Below are positions 50,037-62,099 of a stretch of DNA of 64,000 nucleotides, piece after piece (position 1 is the stretch's first letter; each line of letters opens with the position of its first letter). Location of the stretch: assembly GCA_033026295.1 (NCBI GenBank), contig CM065181.1, positions 24,038,688-24,102,687 on the forward strand, read 5' to 3'. A program made the position numbers and the translations under genes. The notes beneath the pieces are model-generated. The model worked only from the letters and a program-made list of their open reading frames with translations. It had not been told where the DNA came from and searched no databases. This DNA is from Channa striata (Eukaryota; Chordata; Actinopteri; Anabantiformes; Channidae).

Positions 50037-50517
50037 ATGATGGAGAAATCCAGCAGCCAATACGACTCCTTCCTGTTCTGGAGGCAGCCAATCCCGGCCC
50101 TCAACCTGTCTGAGCTAGAGGACCTGGGATTGATGGACAGTCCGTCAGGAAAAGACACAAAGTCCAAAGTGCGGAGTCGGGAAGAGCAGGTGAGAGCCGC
50201 CACGTGTCCAGGGTTTACAGCAGGTTTGAAAGGTTTGAGCATTTATTCCTATTCACTCCCCCAGCTTCATCTCTGATGCTCGGCTAATCAGCCTCATTAA
50301 TGCAAAATGCTCCACCACAAGTTTTGTCCATTTTACACATTTATTTGTTTGTAAATTATTATTCACATTCCAGTGTTAGGGTTGGACTGGTTCTCATCTA
50401 CCTCCCGTCTCTCCTTGTCTGCAGGACGAGCTCTCGGAGTTCTCCTCCTTTAACTACTGGAGAGCTCCCATCGCTGACGTGGACACTCTGCTTGCCGACC
50501 TAAACCTGCTGCTCTGA
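50037..50517 (+). CDS. mllt11: MLLT11 (AF1q), transcriptional cofactor
   Basis: Two exons, 50037-50189 and 50425-50517, joined in phase 0 (GTGAGA donor, TGTCTGCAG acceptor), give 81 residues; the human protein is 90. Diagnostic words are SSQYDSFLFWRQPIP at the start and FSSFNYWRAPIADVDTLLAD at the end, both hallmarks of AF1q. LNLSELEDLGL (residues 22-32) matches the leucine-rich nuclear export signal. The first Met of MMEK is chosen because it keeps the distance to SSQY seen in mammals. AF1q is a small, intrinsically short-lived protein that enhances TCF7/LEF transcription and is expressed mainly in neurons and blood progenitors. The central region is shorter than in human, and the coding region is split by an intron (235 bases), whereas mammals keep it in one exon as far as I recall. 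Confidence 0.93.
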
Positions 50518-50990
50518 ATCCACCATCACCTGACCCCGGGTCGGCCTCTGCAGGTCTCTGCTGACCCTCTAATGTCAGCAAACAGGTTCAGGACTCAAGA
50601 TGGTTTTTATGGTAAATCGATTTGATAATTTTAATGGCTTTGCTTTCATTTTAAATCTCTCATTTTGAATCATGTATTTGACTAAACATCTGAGAGCAAA
50701 TCACCAACGAACACATTTACGTCTTTCATCTCAGATTAAACAGATTTAACGCTGATCCTAAAGTTAGACATCTTTTTCTAGATCACTCAGAAACTGATCC
50801 TCATTCAGATGAAACTGTTAAGAATCCTGTCCGAGCAAGATTTTATTGTAATGGCTCCCGGTCCGCTGATGGTACCATGTCATGCGCGTCAGATTAGTGA
50901 TGTAAACTCCTGTGACGACTTATTGTTTGTGCCTTTGTTTTTCTCCTGAGCTGCTTCAGACACTGAACCTGTTTATTTCTGTATGTATTT

Positions 50991-51016
50991 AAAAAAAAAA
51001 AAAAAAAAAAAAAAAA
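50991..51016. repeat. Poly(A) tract in the mllt11 3' untranslated region
   Basis: A run of 26 A lies between the mllt11 stop and its likely poly(A) signal. It could be an old retroposed tail or simple slippage; no element was recognised directly before it. Confidence 0.9.
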
Positions 51017-51142
51017 CGTCTGCACACCTGATCATTTGGCAGGAGGAAAATCAGAACGTGAGTGACAGCGTCAGGACATGCTTCATGTACAGTATTTGTG
51101 TTTGATGTGGCCCGGCCACACACCTGTCAACAGTCCTAAAAC

Positions 51143-51148
51143 AATAAA
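51143..51148 (+). promoter_or_regulatory. Candidate polyadenylation signal of mllt11
   Basis: AATAAA occurs in 'CTAAAACAATAAAATGTACT' about 630 bases after the stop codon. It is followed within 35 bases by a T-rich 'GTCCGCTTTTCTTTG', a good cleavage context. Confidence 0.6.
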
Positions 51149-51852
51149 ATGTACTTCCTGCTCTAAACTTGTCCGCTTTTCTTTGCAAAAAAAAAATAAC
51201 AAAACTGGACTGGGTCTGTGATCAAATCAGTTCACACACAAACCAGGATGACATTTGTCAACAGATGAACACACACGTATTTTGACTTTCTGTCCAAAAA
51301 AAAACAAAAAAACAACTGTTTCTGAAAGATAAATTTCTTTATTGAAGCTGGTCAATGTCCATGGAGGAGGAAGGAAAAAAACATTTCATTTTCTACCTTC
51401 ACCATAAAGGACATATGAAAATATATTTTAAAAAACTGTTTCCATAAAAACTGAACCATGCAGGTGTCAATGGGCTTGTCTGGGAGGATGGGTTCCTTCA
51501 CGACATGTGCAATCTCGGGCTGCAGGTTCCTGTCAGCCACGGTCTGTATATCTGGACACCACCTGTAGAGGTAAAACACAGTGCAGCCGGTTATTGTTCT
51601 GTCCCACTCGATCCAAATGGTTTCAGGTGTCACACAAAGCCTGCAGGATCACAGCAGCTGCAAGTTTTGGAGCCAGGTGCTGCTGTTCACCGACAATAAA
51701 GCCTACGGGCCTGATGGTTCAGCTGTTTATTAGATTTTTTTTCTGATTACTAGGAAATATTTAAATCATTTTCACAATGAAGATGGATTATGTGAACCAA
51801 AAGCTGTGATTGACAAGAACCTGAACACATGCTATGACACAAAATTCTCTCT

Positions 51853-51900
51853 CTATATATATATATATATTCTGTTTTTATATATATATATATATATATA
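51853..51900. repeat. (TA)n microsatellite in two blocks
   Basis: Two TA runs flank 'TTCTGTTTTTA', followed by 'CATACACACACA'. The sequence can fold into AT hairpins and explains the Tyr-Ile repeats in a spurious minus frame. Confidence 0.9.
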
Positions 51901-52196
51901 CATACACACACAAACAAAAACAATAGAGTATACTGACTTCCTTTATTCTGATGGGGGAACATTCACACGATGAGTCTTTTACATTATTGATCTGTCAGAT
52001 GATAAATTTTATTTCCCGTGACTCCTCATTCACTGCAAAGATATTAACATCATTGTATTTGTATTTATTGCAGCTGCACATTTGATCCAATTGACTGATG
52101 GATCCTCGGGTCGTTTCAGTTTAGGTCCATCTGACCATAGCAGACAGCTGTGAATTCATGTCACGGGGGAGAGGCCAGTTTCATGACGACCTTTAA

Positions 52197-52800
52197 CCAG
52201 TGGTGGATGAAGTCCTCAAAAGCTATACTTCAGTAAAGAAAAATGCACTTAAATAAAAATGCCACTGGGTAGTTTTACTTAAGTAAAAAGTAAGTAAATC
52301 ATTTATATTTTACTTAAAGTATTAAGTTAAAAATGCTGAATTACCAGTGGGGGGGGGGGGGGGGTTGACTTATTGATGGTAAAAGACAAATTATGGGTTG
52401 AAGCTGTTTTATGATTTTCTGATGCTTTTTTTTCAGTTTTATTTTTAAACTACTCATGTTGTAGCATCACACTGTGATAGTGACAGTCTACAAGTTTGAG
52501 AGTAAATGTCTGTGCTTCTATTGTAGCATTATTTCTGATTTAATCCATGTAAACACGGTGGACGGTAACCCCACTGCGCACTGGCATTACAGTGGAGAAG
52601 AATCAAATCGCTTCGATCCATCCGTCACATTAATGTGTGAATTAGCAGCCACCAGCTCTGTGATCAACTTTGACATCGCCTTCAATTCAGCATAAATGTT
52701 CAACGAAATGTGAAAACCACGTGACTGGAACGTGTAAGGCCACCTTGATTACCTTGAGTCCAAAGGTAAAGTAGCCATAATTAAATCTACTTAAGTAATA
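52197..52800. mobile_element. hAT-like nonautonomous element (copy B), end-truncated
   Basis: It starts 'CCAGTGGTGGATGAAGTCCT' and follows copy A (20101-20532) in order: 'CAGTAAAG', 'TTATGGGTTGAAGCTGTTTT', 'ATTATTTCTGATTTAATCCA' and 'AAAGTAGCCATAATTAAATC'. The right terminal inverted repeat is not found, and a G run has grown inside (52349-52364). There is no transposase frame. Confidence 0.5.
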
Positions 52801-52899
52801 ATGGGACAATACAAAGCGTTCTATTGCTGACTCACCTGTCAAAGTGCTGCAATGGAGGATAAATCCACAGGAACTCTTCCCCTCAGGAGTGTCACCTGT

Positions 52900-54815
52900 A
52901 CAGGTGTTCCCGTGACTCGAACATTTTCTTCTTCTGCGGCACTAACTGTGCTGAAGGAAACGCTCGGCCTAGCGTTGTGGTGAGGTGACGGCTCTGCTGA
53001 TCTGAAATCGGTTCATCTCTCCGTTATCGATTCTCCTAGACCGAGGCTCCGCTGCTCACACCGACCTGGGATCAGCTACTCGCGGATCTTTCAAAGCCCG
53101 CCCAAAGGGAGGTTAACGTTCACTCTGGCTTCCACCTCCGGTGTCGCGAGGCCGCCATATTTGTACCTGATAAAACACAAAATAAGACTTTTTTAAACGG
53201 CGCTCCCGCCAGGTGAACACATATCAGACCCGTGTTTACGCCAGGAGACTTTAGTGGCGGGAACCTACGGGACAATAAGGTAAAAGCCGCTCCGGTGTCA
53301 CAGGTTGCATGCTGCCAGGCTAACGGCTAACTGGTAAACATCAGTAGCAAGCTACACGCCGCGACCACCACACTTCCTGTAGCGACTTTCAACTTAAAAT
53401 ACACGCTGACGTAATACGTTAGAACCGACTCGTCCATATTCAGTACAAATCCAACATGAAACTGTAGTAGTTCATGGAACTGATGTATCGCGCACAACAA
53501 TAAGGGACGACAGTAAATCGTTCATTTTGATTTCAAAGAAAAGAGCGCGACGTGCTGTTATTGCAGCACACACATTTTATCGACTTTGGCTGTTACACTG
53601 AAGGGACGAGCAATAACATCCGGGCGGGTCCCCGCCGCCTTTCCCCAACTTGCTGCGGTAAACAAGGCCGAAGGAGCCCGACAAGCTGCAGCGGAGCTTA
53701 ATGTCCACGTTTTACGCTTTGTGAATGGATGCGTGTGCATTATTAAGCTGCCGTTACTCGCCCCAGACTGGTTCCAGCGCACAGACCGTCCACACACCGA
53801 GCGCTTTGTGGCGTTTAGCCGAGCTAGCGTGCTAACGTTAGCAGAGGAGAGCGCTCCGACTCGCTCCCAACTAACCTGGACACGGTAAGTGGCGGTTCCC
53901 TCGTCCTCCGAGTCGCAAAAACGCAATTCTTCTCCTCCACTTGGAAAAGGCTGCTCGAACCAACCCAGGGGAAGTAAATCTCACACCGAACGAATCTCCG
54001 ATAACAGCCTGACAGTGCGCGCTTCAAGAAGCTAGTTAACCGGATGTGGAAGTAGTTTTTTCTCCGTGTGTAAAATAGGAAATTTCTGTCTGACTTCCCC
54101 CGGAAAACCGACAAGTTAATATCAAACGGTTTCCTGTCGGTGTTACTGTAAATGTGCAGGTGCAGAATGTTTTTAACAGGAGTGGTGGTGGTGAAAAAAC
54201 AGCCTCGAGAGGACAGATCGGGGGGTACGTGGCACATGGCGGACTCTTTTCTGTCCGCGAAGGCGCGTAAAATGGCTTCTCGGCCGCAGCGAGAAAACCC
54301 TCGTCTTTCTCTGCAGTTTCGCAATAACAAGCTATGGGTTCCATTATCGGACAGAGCGTTGCGCTAGCCGACTAGCAGCGGCCGCTTTCCCCATTGTTCC
54401 CAGTACAGAAAGACAACTTTACACTCATCCCAGTCGTACATGTTTATGACCAGTTGTGTGTGACTGTTTAATTGTTTATGTTGTGGGTGGCACAATAAGA
54501 ACTCACGATGGTTGAACGGGTCTCTGTTAAGTCAAAATACTTTTTTTTCTATAAGAACGTCTAGAGCTGCAGTAGAGAAACATATCCGTTATAATACCAA
54601 ATGTAATTGAAAACTGAGCGCGTTTGTACAAAATACATTGGAGACAGCACCTTTTTATCTTTGGTTTTTGTCAACTTGATTCATTGTTTTTATTTCTGCC
54701 AGACCTTTTCCGTGTTGTGCAGTATTTTTGATTAAAATGTGCTTTACAATAAATATAGTTATTTCAGTATAAACCCACCTGTTTAATTCATCTCGTGCGT
54801 CTGTGTGTGTGTCAG
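52900..54815 (+). promoter_or_regulatory. gabpb2: CpG-rich promoter and 5' untranslated exon of gabpb2
   Basis: CpG density rises sharply at about 52960-54370 against an AT-rich background. A strong donor, GACACG followed by GTAAGTGGCGG, at 53884/53885 probably ends a noncoding exon that is spliced to the coding exon at 54816 (TGTGTGTGTCAG acceptor). The palindrome GCTAACGTTAGC lies at 53831-53842, close before that donor. Long open frames on both strands here (for example 53824-54330 minus) are typical artefacts of CpG islands. The exact transcription start is not visible. Confidence 0.55.
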
Positions 54816-56801
54816 ATGTCGTTGGTTGACCTGGGGAAGCGCCTGCTCGAGGCGGCTCGGAAAGGTCAGGACGATGAAGTCAGAAACCTGATGGCTAATG
54901 GAGCCCCGTTCACCACTGACTGGGTGAGACATCAGCTTTACTTTATTGGAAAAAATTGAATGAGACCCTCTCTGAACATCGCTTTCTTGATTAGAACAGT
55001 TACAGCAGAACTGTTGGATTGCTCCAGTTTTCAGATGGGTTCTAATAAACTGACCCAATGTGCCCCTTGATAGCACTGGTACAGTGAAACAAATACTGTC
55101 TTTGTGTCTGTCCTTTAGCTAGGGACGTCCCCCCTCCACCTGGCTGCTCAGCATGGTCATTACTCCACTGCTGATGTCCTGCTCAGAGCCGGCGTCAGCA
55201 GAGATGCCCGCACCAAAGTGGACCGCACCCCGCTGCACATGGCCGCCGCCGAGGGACACACAGTCATCGTAGAGTTGCTGGTTCGGGTAAGAACTGGTCT
55301 GGATCTATTTCTAGCAGCTATCTTGGAACTGTAATCTCTAACTTTTGACGTTAATAATCAAATATGTAGTCTGCAGGTTCCTGCTAATACTCTGCAGCAG
55401 TGACACAACATACACCTGCAGCTAATACATAATGTTATCATTATGACATTAGGCATTTTTAAATTATTTTTCTATGAATCCGTTATTTCTTTCTTTCACC
55501 TTCAGAAATAAGTGACGGTATGTGAGAGTCTTAAGTGAAGTCATCATGTCTCTCATTTTATCCGCCTTAAAAATTCAAAATATTACTTAATAAAGCATCG
55601 TGTTTGAAAAGCTTTCACCAGTATATTTTTGAGATTTTTACATTACAACGAAATGATGGATAACTGCTTCTGTTTCTAATAGTTTCAGCTCCAATTAGAA
55701 ATAGCCTGGAATTTGAAGTACAAAAGATACAGCTACCAGATTTTGACAAAAGTCAAGTGCATTAACATTTTTAAAAATTAAAAAGTCATCACTAATTAGT
55801 GTATTCACGGTGAAAAAAGGAGCTGATTTTTAACTGTTTGAATTTTTAGAGTGGTGCAGACATCAATGCCAAAGATATGCTGAAGATGACCGCTTTGCAC
55901 TGGGCGGCGCAGCACGGACACCGCAGTGTGGCAGAGACCCTCATCAAACACGGGGCAGATGTGCATGCACTCAGTAAGTTCGACAAGACGCCGTTTGACA
56001 TCGCAGCTGACATCCAGAATACGGAGCTAATGCTGCTGCTGCAGGTAAAGTTCTTACTACATCTGTTAGTAAACAGTTGGACACTAACTTGTGTTTGAGT
56101 AAATATTAATTAATAATTAATGGCTTCAGTTCCAGTTTGTACACTAGTAAAGGTTGTGGCGTGACCCGATATCACCCAACTAGAGGATAAACACTTTCAC
56201 TATGAAGCTTCCTTTGTCATGTTTTCAAATCATGGTACTCACATGGTAAAATGAGCTTGTAATTTATTCTAAAGTAAATGTTTGTCTTCTGACATTAGCT
56301 CATATCAATGAACTATGGTATTTAAACTTTCAAAATAAAAGTTTTTTTTATTTTGTATTTTTTCGGGGTTGAATAAGCACTCAGGGAGCAGTCACTCCCA
56401 TCCACTTGTCCAGTAGGCTAGCCACACCAATTGAACTTTTGGCAATCACACTATCAATATTTCTGCCAAAATATCATATAGTTTATTTATAGTTAATATA
56501 TTTTGTACATTTGTTATTGGCCTGATCGTATGTTAGCCTTGAAGGTTTTATGTGGATTTTCCTTATGTGAAGGACTGTTGTTTTTATTTATATAAATTGA
56601 CTACATTATTATTATTGTGTGTTTTTATATAGGAGGGCATGCAGAACCAGGTAAATATGAACCAAGTGAACATGAACCAGGTAAGTATGAACGTGGAGAC
56701 CAGCAGCGCCACCAACCAGCCACAGTTCATCATCCAGGGGATACCTGCCCTCCAGGGAGGGGTAGTCAACCTTGCAGAGCTGCTCAACAAAGCCAATGCA
56801 G

Positions 56802-56832
<31 letters not shown>

Positions 56833-57993
56833 GCAACACACAATCAACTTCTACTTGAAGTTCTTTGACTGTTTTACTCTTTCAGGAGATTCAGAGGAGG
56901 CGATGGCCGCTAGCGCTCTAGATTCTAACATCCAGCATGCCACTGTCGTCAACGAGGCAGGTCAGAGGGTCATCACCATAGTAACGGACCAGCATGGGAA
57001 CCTGCAGACCACTGGAGGAATGGCGCAGCCATTCTTTGTTACTATGCAGCATGGACAGCAGAGTATGACATACTGCCCTACACATGTTTTCACAATTCTT
57101 ATAGTGCTGTTGGTGCTGATTGTGTGTCTGCTTTCAGTGCTGGCAGTGCCAGCTAACACTGTGACAGAGGAGGTGGTAACAGAGGATCCTCAGCCCCCAC
57201 CTTCTAGAAAGAGGAAACTAGAGGTGATCAACAACCACAGCGATGCAGGAGAGACAGTGAGTAGAGGATACAGTTGTTGTTAGTTTACTGGAGGAAATGA
57301 CATGACAGACATGACATGAGAAAAAAGATGTAACCCGGGATAGAACACGCTAATTTTAACATTATTAAGAGAAAATATCGTCTCATGATCCTTGAGCAAT
57401 ACATTAATTAAAGTTAACACACTTAAAAAGAAGAAAAGCAAAATACTCTTCCATAAACTAATTCTGCATCAGTGTGTCTTTATAATACTGAACAGGCGTA
57501 ACTTTCTGCAACCCAAAAAAAACTTAATGCACATTTCCAATACCTGTTGTTGACTTGGTTTTTAACAAACAAAACTTCTTACAGCTATTTATATAAACTT
57601 CAGTGTAAAGGAATATGTAACAACCTCCTGGTACTCCTGCAGGAGCTGCTGCAGAGGCAGCTGCAGGAGGCCAATAGGAAGGCACAAGAGTACCGGCAGC
57701 AGCTGCTGCGTAAGGAACAGGAGGCTGAGGAGTACCGCATCAAGCTGGAGGCCATGGCCCAGAATCAGGCTAACAGTGCTACTGCCGTGACAACTGTCAG
57801 TGCCCCCAACAATGCTGCAGCGAGCCCCGAGGAGGTAGTGGGAGGGGAGGATGAGGAAGAAGCAACCGCCAGTGTGGTGGAGGAGGAGGCAGAGATGGTG
57901 GTGCTGCAAGAGGGGGGTATCATCATGGAGGGAGAGGAGGGTCAGGTGACATTGGTGGAGACTGGGGGAGAGACGACAGAGGTCAGCTCCTAA
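54816..57993 (+). CDS. gabpb2: GA-binding protein subunit beta-2
   Basis: Exons are 54816-54923, 55119-55286, 55850-56044, 56633-56801, 56886-57062, 57138-57256 and 57643-57993, with consistent phases and GT-AG sites, giving 428 residues (human GABPB2 about 448). It starts MSLVDLGKRLLEAARKGQDD. Ankyrin repeats follow in residues 1-155 (GTSPLHLAAQHGHYSTADVL, DRTPLHMAAAEGH, MTALHWAAQHGH) and bind GABP-alpha. A glutamine/threonine-rich transactivation region contains QRVITIVTDQHGN. SRKRKLEV is a likely nuclear localisation signal. A leucine-zipper coiled coil in the last exon (LQRQLQEANRKAQEYRQQLL, then RKEQEAEEYRIKLEAM) permits alpha2-beta2 tetramers on paired GGAA sites. The tail is a long acidic extension ending TTEVSS. 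The protein controls genes for mitochondria, cell cycle and housekeeping. Position next to mllt11 and the acidic tail favour beta-2 over beta-1. A triple QVNMN-type repeat in exon 4 carries an embedded strong splice donor (56681). Confidence 0.93.
56804..56832. repeat. (AC)n microsatellite directly after the gabpb2 exon 4 donor
   Basis: The AC run begins two bases inside intron 4 (GTACACAC...), only about 50 bases before the next acceptor region, in an 84-base intron. Length changes here would alter a very short intron. Confidence 0.9.
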
Positions 57994-58099
57994 CTGGGGA
58001 CTGAGGAGGTGGAGGGTGAAAAGGCCATCACACATTTTGACAGAGAGAGTCAGTATGACTCTTTAACATCTTGTTTACTGGAGCGTGTGACGGACGGGG

Positions 58100-58920
58100 A
58101 AATATACAACTTTGATTCCCCAAACGATTTGCTGCAGCAGAAAGATGAGACAAAATGGCTTCCCTTGAAAACAGACTAGAGAGAAGATTTAAGCTGTGCA
58201 CAATTTGGAAACCCTGAAAGATTTAATACAGAGTTATCAGGAAGAAGAATCAAAATGGCAAACTGAAAAGACTTTTAGGGAAGACTGGAGTGATGGACAG
58301 ATGGAAGCCCAAACAGACAAGGAAGAGTTTAGTCATGCACCCTTTTGAATCCCTGAAAGGATTCCTAACATGTCAGGAGAGAAAGCAAAATGGCTGCCCC
58401 CCAAAAAACGAGAAAGACAAGCAGACACAGTAGTGTTTTTTAGTTGTCCACTATTTTGAATTCCTAAGGGTTTTGATACAGATGTGACAAAGGAAGAAAA
58501 TGGTGCATCAAAAGAAAGACAGACAAACTTAAACAATGAGGCAATTACTTTGGCACCCTTTGGCACAAGAAAATAAGTTGGTTGACACCAACACCTCACT
58601 GAGAGAATAAGACGGCAACTGTGTTGGATTTCATTCATGCACAAAATCTCTTAAAGATCGGGTAACATGAACAAGCAGAACTTACAAAAACAGGCTGACA
58701 GAGGAGTAACTAAATGTGAAGGTGGAGTTTACTAGTGCACCATTCTGAATCCTAACGTCACATTATGCGAGCATGATTGAAGAATTAGTTGCACACCTTT
58801 TTGAATCTTTGAAATGTAGAAATCTCTTTCTTACAATCATGGAGATGTGAAGCAAAATGGATTCCCCCAGAAACCGAGAAAAAATGGACTGAAGTGATAA
58901 AACAAACATAAAAGTAGATT
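58100..58920 (+). repeat. Degenerate tandem repeat downstream of gabpb2 (likely 3' untranslated region)
   Basis: Units starting near 58104, 58196, 58336, 58447 and 58790 (with weaker pieces at 58550 and 58735) share a similar order of words: TGCACnnTTTTGAATnCCTGAAA, then about 40 bases, then a GAnAAAATGG word often followed by CTnCCCC and A-rich GAnAGACA. The unit length varies from about 95 to 140 bases. The array begins about 100 bases after the stop codon and has no long open frame. No known element was recognised. Confidence 0.6.
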
Positions 58921-61029
58921 TATTTGAGCAATCTTTTCAATATTAGCTTGTTTTTCTGTTGGCTTCTGTAGCTAGGAATAAAGTTGAGCAAATGGATCAA
59001 GAAGGAAAGAAAAACAAAAAGAAAGTGGGACCTTCTTCCAAAGCCCCGTTTGTGTGCTTTTGTTTGAACAAGAATCCGTGAGTCTGAACCAAATTCCATA
59101 TAAACAAATGGGGTTTGGGAAGTCTCACCTATGTGCAGCCCTTTACTTAACTTTGCTTTAATGCACCATTTCGCTTTCCTGTCTGACTTAGCAAATGTAG
59201 GATCGCTAAAACTAAGAGCAGCTGGTTTGTGTAAAAGCAGAAATAAAATTTTAGATCTCAACATTTTCCCTTTGATGTTTCCACACAGATTAATGTCCTC
59301 AGTTAATCCACGTGTATCACTTCTTCTCTGTTGTATTTCATTTACTACCATGACAACCGATGCCTCACATCTCAGGACCAGATTGCACTTTTAGGAGACT
59401 CTGTTAACTAGTCCTTGCTGTAGCTTTGCTTCCTCAGAAGCCTAAATGAGAGTTGAAAGCGCAAAGACATCTCTTTATGCTTTGTTTGTGGACACTACAG
59501 TAACTCACGCCGCTGTTTTGTTGTTTTTTTCTAATTATATATTTTTTTATCATTATTTTTGTTGTAACTTTGTGGCTTTGACTTCATGTTCACTCATGGA
59601 ACTCAGTTATATTTTTACATTAAAGAACAAAGCAAAACTAAACCAAGAAGCCAAATGGCCACAGGGAAATTGGGATTTTCAAAGTAAAGTTTATTATTTC
59701 TAACTACCAGTTCACTGATTTCAGCTGACATGTGATTGAACATGGACAATTTCTTCATGCCAAAACTGAACCATATTCATTATGAAAATCTTAAGTTCAC
59801 TCAGTAGGAAAAATAATTATCCTTTGGACTTTTTTTTTCCAGGCAATTGTAAATTTGCCTGGTCAGACTGAGGCTATATCCACACTAAGCCGACCACCGC
59901 TATAAAGTAAAACGTTTTTTCCAAAACGTCTATTCGAGTAAAATCTGAAAACATCAGCTTGGTGGTGTAGTGTGTTTGGGAAAAACTGAGCCTTGTACAG
60001 AAAATAATTTTGACTAAAATAAAGATAAAAAGCAGGATGTCACTTTTAAAGCAGTTTGAGGTGAGAGGACTCATTTTACTTTTTTCTCCTGCGATGTAAA
60101 CATAACTGAACTGAACTCAGCTGAATGTTCTAATAGGTACAGGGAATCCATTTCAGGTCATTTCTGCATGAAAACTTGGGCGGGTTAATGTGAACATAGT
60201 CTGGTGGACTAACTCCAAACTAGTTTGTATCCTAACCCCCGAAGCTGTCTGTTTCTCAAACTAGAAAATTAAAACCCAACCATACTACAAGTAATATCGG
60301 ATTCATGAGGTTCTAGTAACATTTCTGAAAGTATTTGCTACTAACTGTCGATACTCACTCTTTTGAGAAGTGAATGATAAATGATGATCAGCTGTTGCCC
60401 ATTTTTCTCTGCCACTGAGTTTTGATTTTCAGGACCCCTTGTGCTTGACAGTGAGTGTGGATGTAGTTCTGTGTCAGTGTAACGCTCAACAGCTAAAGCT
60501 AAGGACCAGGTTGTGTAGTTGGAGTTGACACCTCTTCTGTCCAGATTCAGGCCTGTTTGGCTTCACAGTAAAGTTAAAGCAGTTATTGATCTCTGCCTGT
60601 CAGCTGATAATCATCTCTCGCAGATTTGTAAAGTCACCTGTATCCTCTTTCCTTCCTGTGCTTGGTGATTTGCATCATTCGAGTTGAGTGTGATAGTTAT
60701 TTTTATAAGCTCAGCAAAACCGAACTTTTTTCTATGTACATATAAAGTTGTATTTTTTTAACTGTACCTGAATACTTCAACACAATGATGGTTATAATAA
60801 TGGCTGACTGCATTGTTAACTGAAATATAAACACTTGTTTTTTTCTGATTAACCACTTCTCTGTTGTGTTTCTGATGCCTTTATACAGTTATACTCGAAT
60901 AATGTGTGAAGGGTTCAGGTGTCAACCCGTCTGCAGCAGTTACACAAACAGACAAATGAATCACTTCAAAAGCAGAACATATTACAGAGAGAAACACTGT
61001 GGCTCAATGTGTTTTTAATGGTTTTTTTA

Positions 61030-61255
61030 AAGGTAATTTGGGTGTAGTTAAGTTGCTAAGGCAGTCATCCTCGACCACAGGGTCAGTAATTTGACTCCCT
61101 GTCCCTCCTGGCTATGTTATTAAGTGTGCCTGGGCAACTACTGAACCCCATGTTTCTCCCAGTGGGTCTGATGAGCACCTTGCATGGCAGTCGCTGTCAT
61201 CATTGTGTCAGTGTGTGCATATTGATGAATGAAAAGTAATATTATCAAGCGTTAT
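61030..61255 (+). mobile_element. tRNA-derived SINE
   Basis: A worn tRNA-like head reads 'GTTGCTAAGGCAGTCATCCT' then 'CGACCACAGGGTCAGTAATT' and TGACTCCC (B-box region GGTnnnnnTTTGACTCC). It is followed by 'GTGTGCCTGGGCAACTACTG' and 'ACCTTGCATGGCAGTCGCTG', the body of a SINE widespread in teleosts, and a '...TGAATGAAAAGTAA' tail. The orientation is plus. The family name is not asserted. Confidence 0.6.
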
Positions 61256-62099
61256 ACATATGCAGACCTATTACTGTTTATTAGGTAAGTTAAGCTAAAC
61301 CAAACTCAAGTCTATACATCCATTCTGTAACAAATTCTCTACTTGTAAAGATGTTCAGTTTTTATTTAAACTGTCTGGGAGGAGCTGACAGTTGGTTACA
61401 GTTGGGTGCAAACGTTGTAATTTTCTTACAATTGAATTGGCGGGAGGTATTTTGATCAATTTAATATTTAATGCACAATAAGCTGGTACGAATGTTCCTT
61501 CATCAGAAATTCCAATTCATTTGTCAAGGAGGACGCAAATGTATGCAATTATATCACTTAAATTATTTTACTGTACATTTTTTTACGCTCCGTGACCCTT
61601 TTTTTTACTTCTGATGATCAAATACTGTACTCTCTCTCTACCGTTTTAAATTAGGGGATGAAAACTTGCACCCGGCTGTAAAATTTAAATTCTGGAGTTT
61701 ATTAGCTCCAGCATTCTGAGTTAGCCACATGAAGTGGATATATTCAAAAGTTACATTATTTTTGGTGCCAGCAGAGAAACCCAGAGCATTTAACTGTAAA
61801 TGATCCACACCTTGGTTCTTCCAATAAATGTTTATTAGAGTGAATGTAGGTTAAAGCTGGTGTAAACAGTGGGAACGTCCACAGCAAGCATAGAGCGTTC
61901 TCTAATGGACATCTGATTGTAGTTTGAAGACATGTGGGACACGTGTCCAAAATGTTCCGATTTAGATCAATAATGTTTTGGTTTTGGTTTTGGATTTTTG
62001 GCGTTGGTATTTAACAACTACGTCTCCCATGAAGCTTTGTGGGGCTGCCAGTGGCTTTTGGGATATTCCCGCCCAGTCGGCGGATTAACTCCGATCAGC

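Larger units (their letters stand above)
51149..52900. other. Intergenic region mllt11-gabpb2
   Basis: No gene was seen. The region contains an AT-rich microsatellite (51853-51900), a worn hAT-like element (52197-52800) and a G run (52349-52364). The open frame at 51352-51633 (minus) resembles nothing known. Confidence 0.5.

Noticed and set aside
53824..54330. 168-codon open frame on the minus strand
   Set aside because: It lies in the CpG island of gabpb2, overlaps other long frames in several phases, has no recognisable domain and no splice support. This is expected from low stop-codon density in GC-rich DNA.
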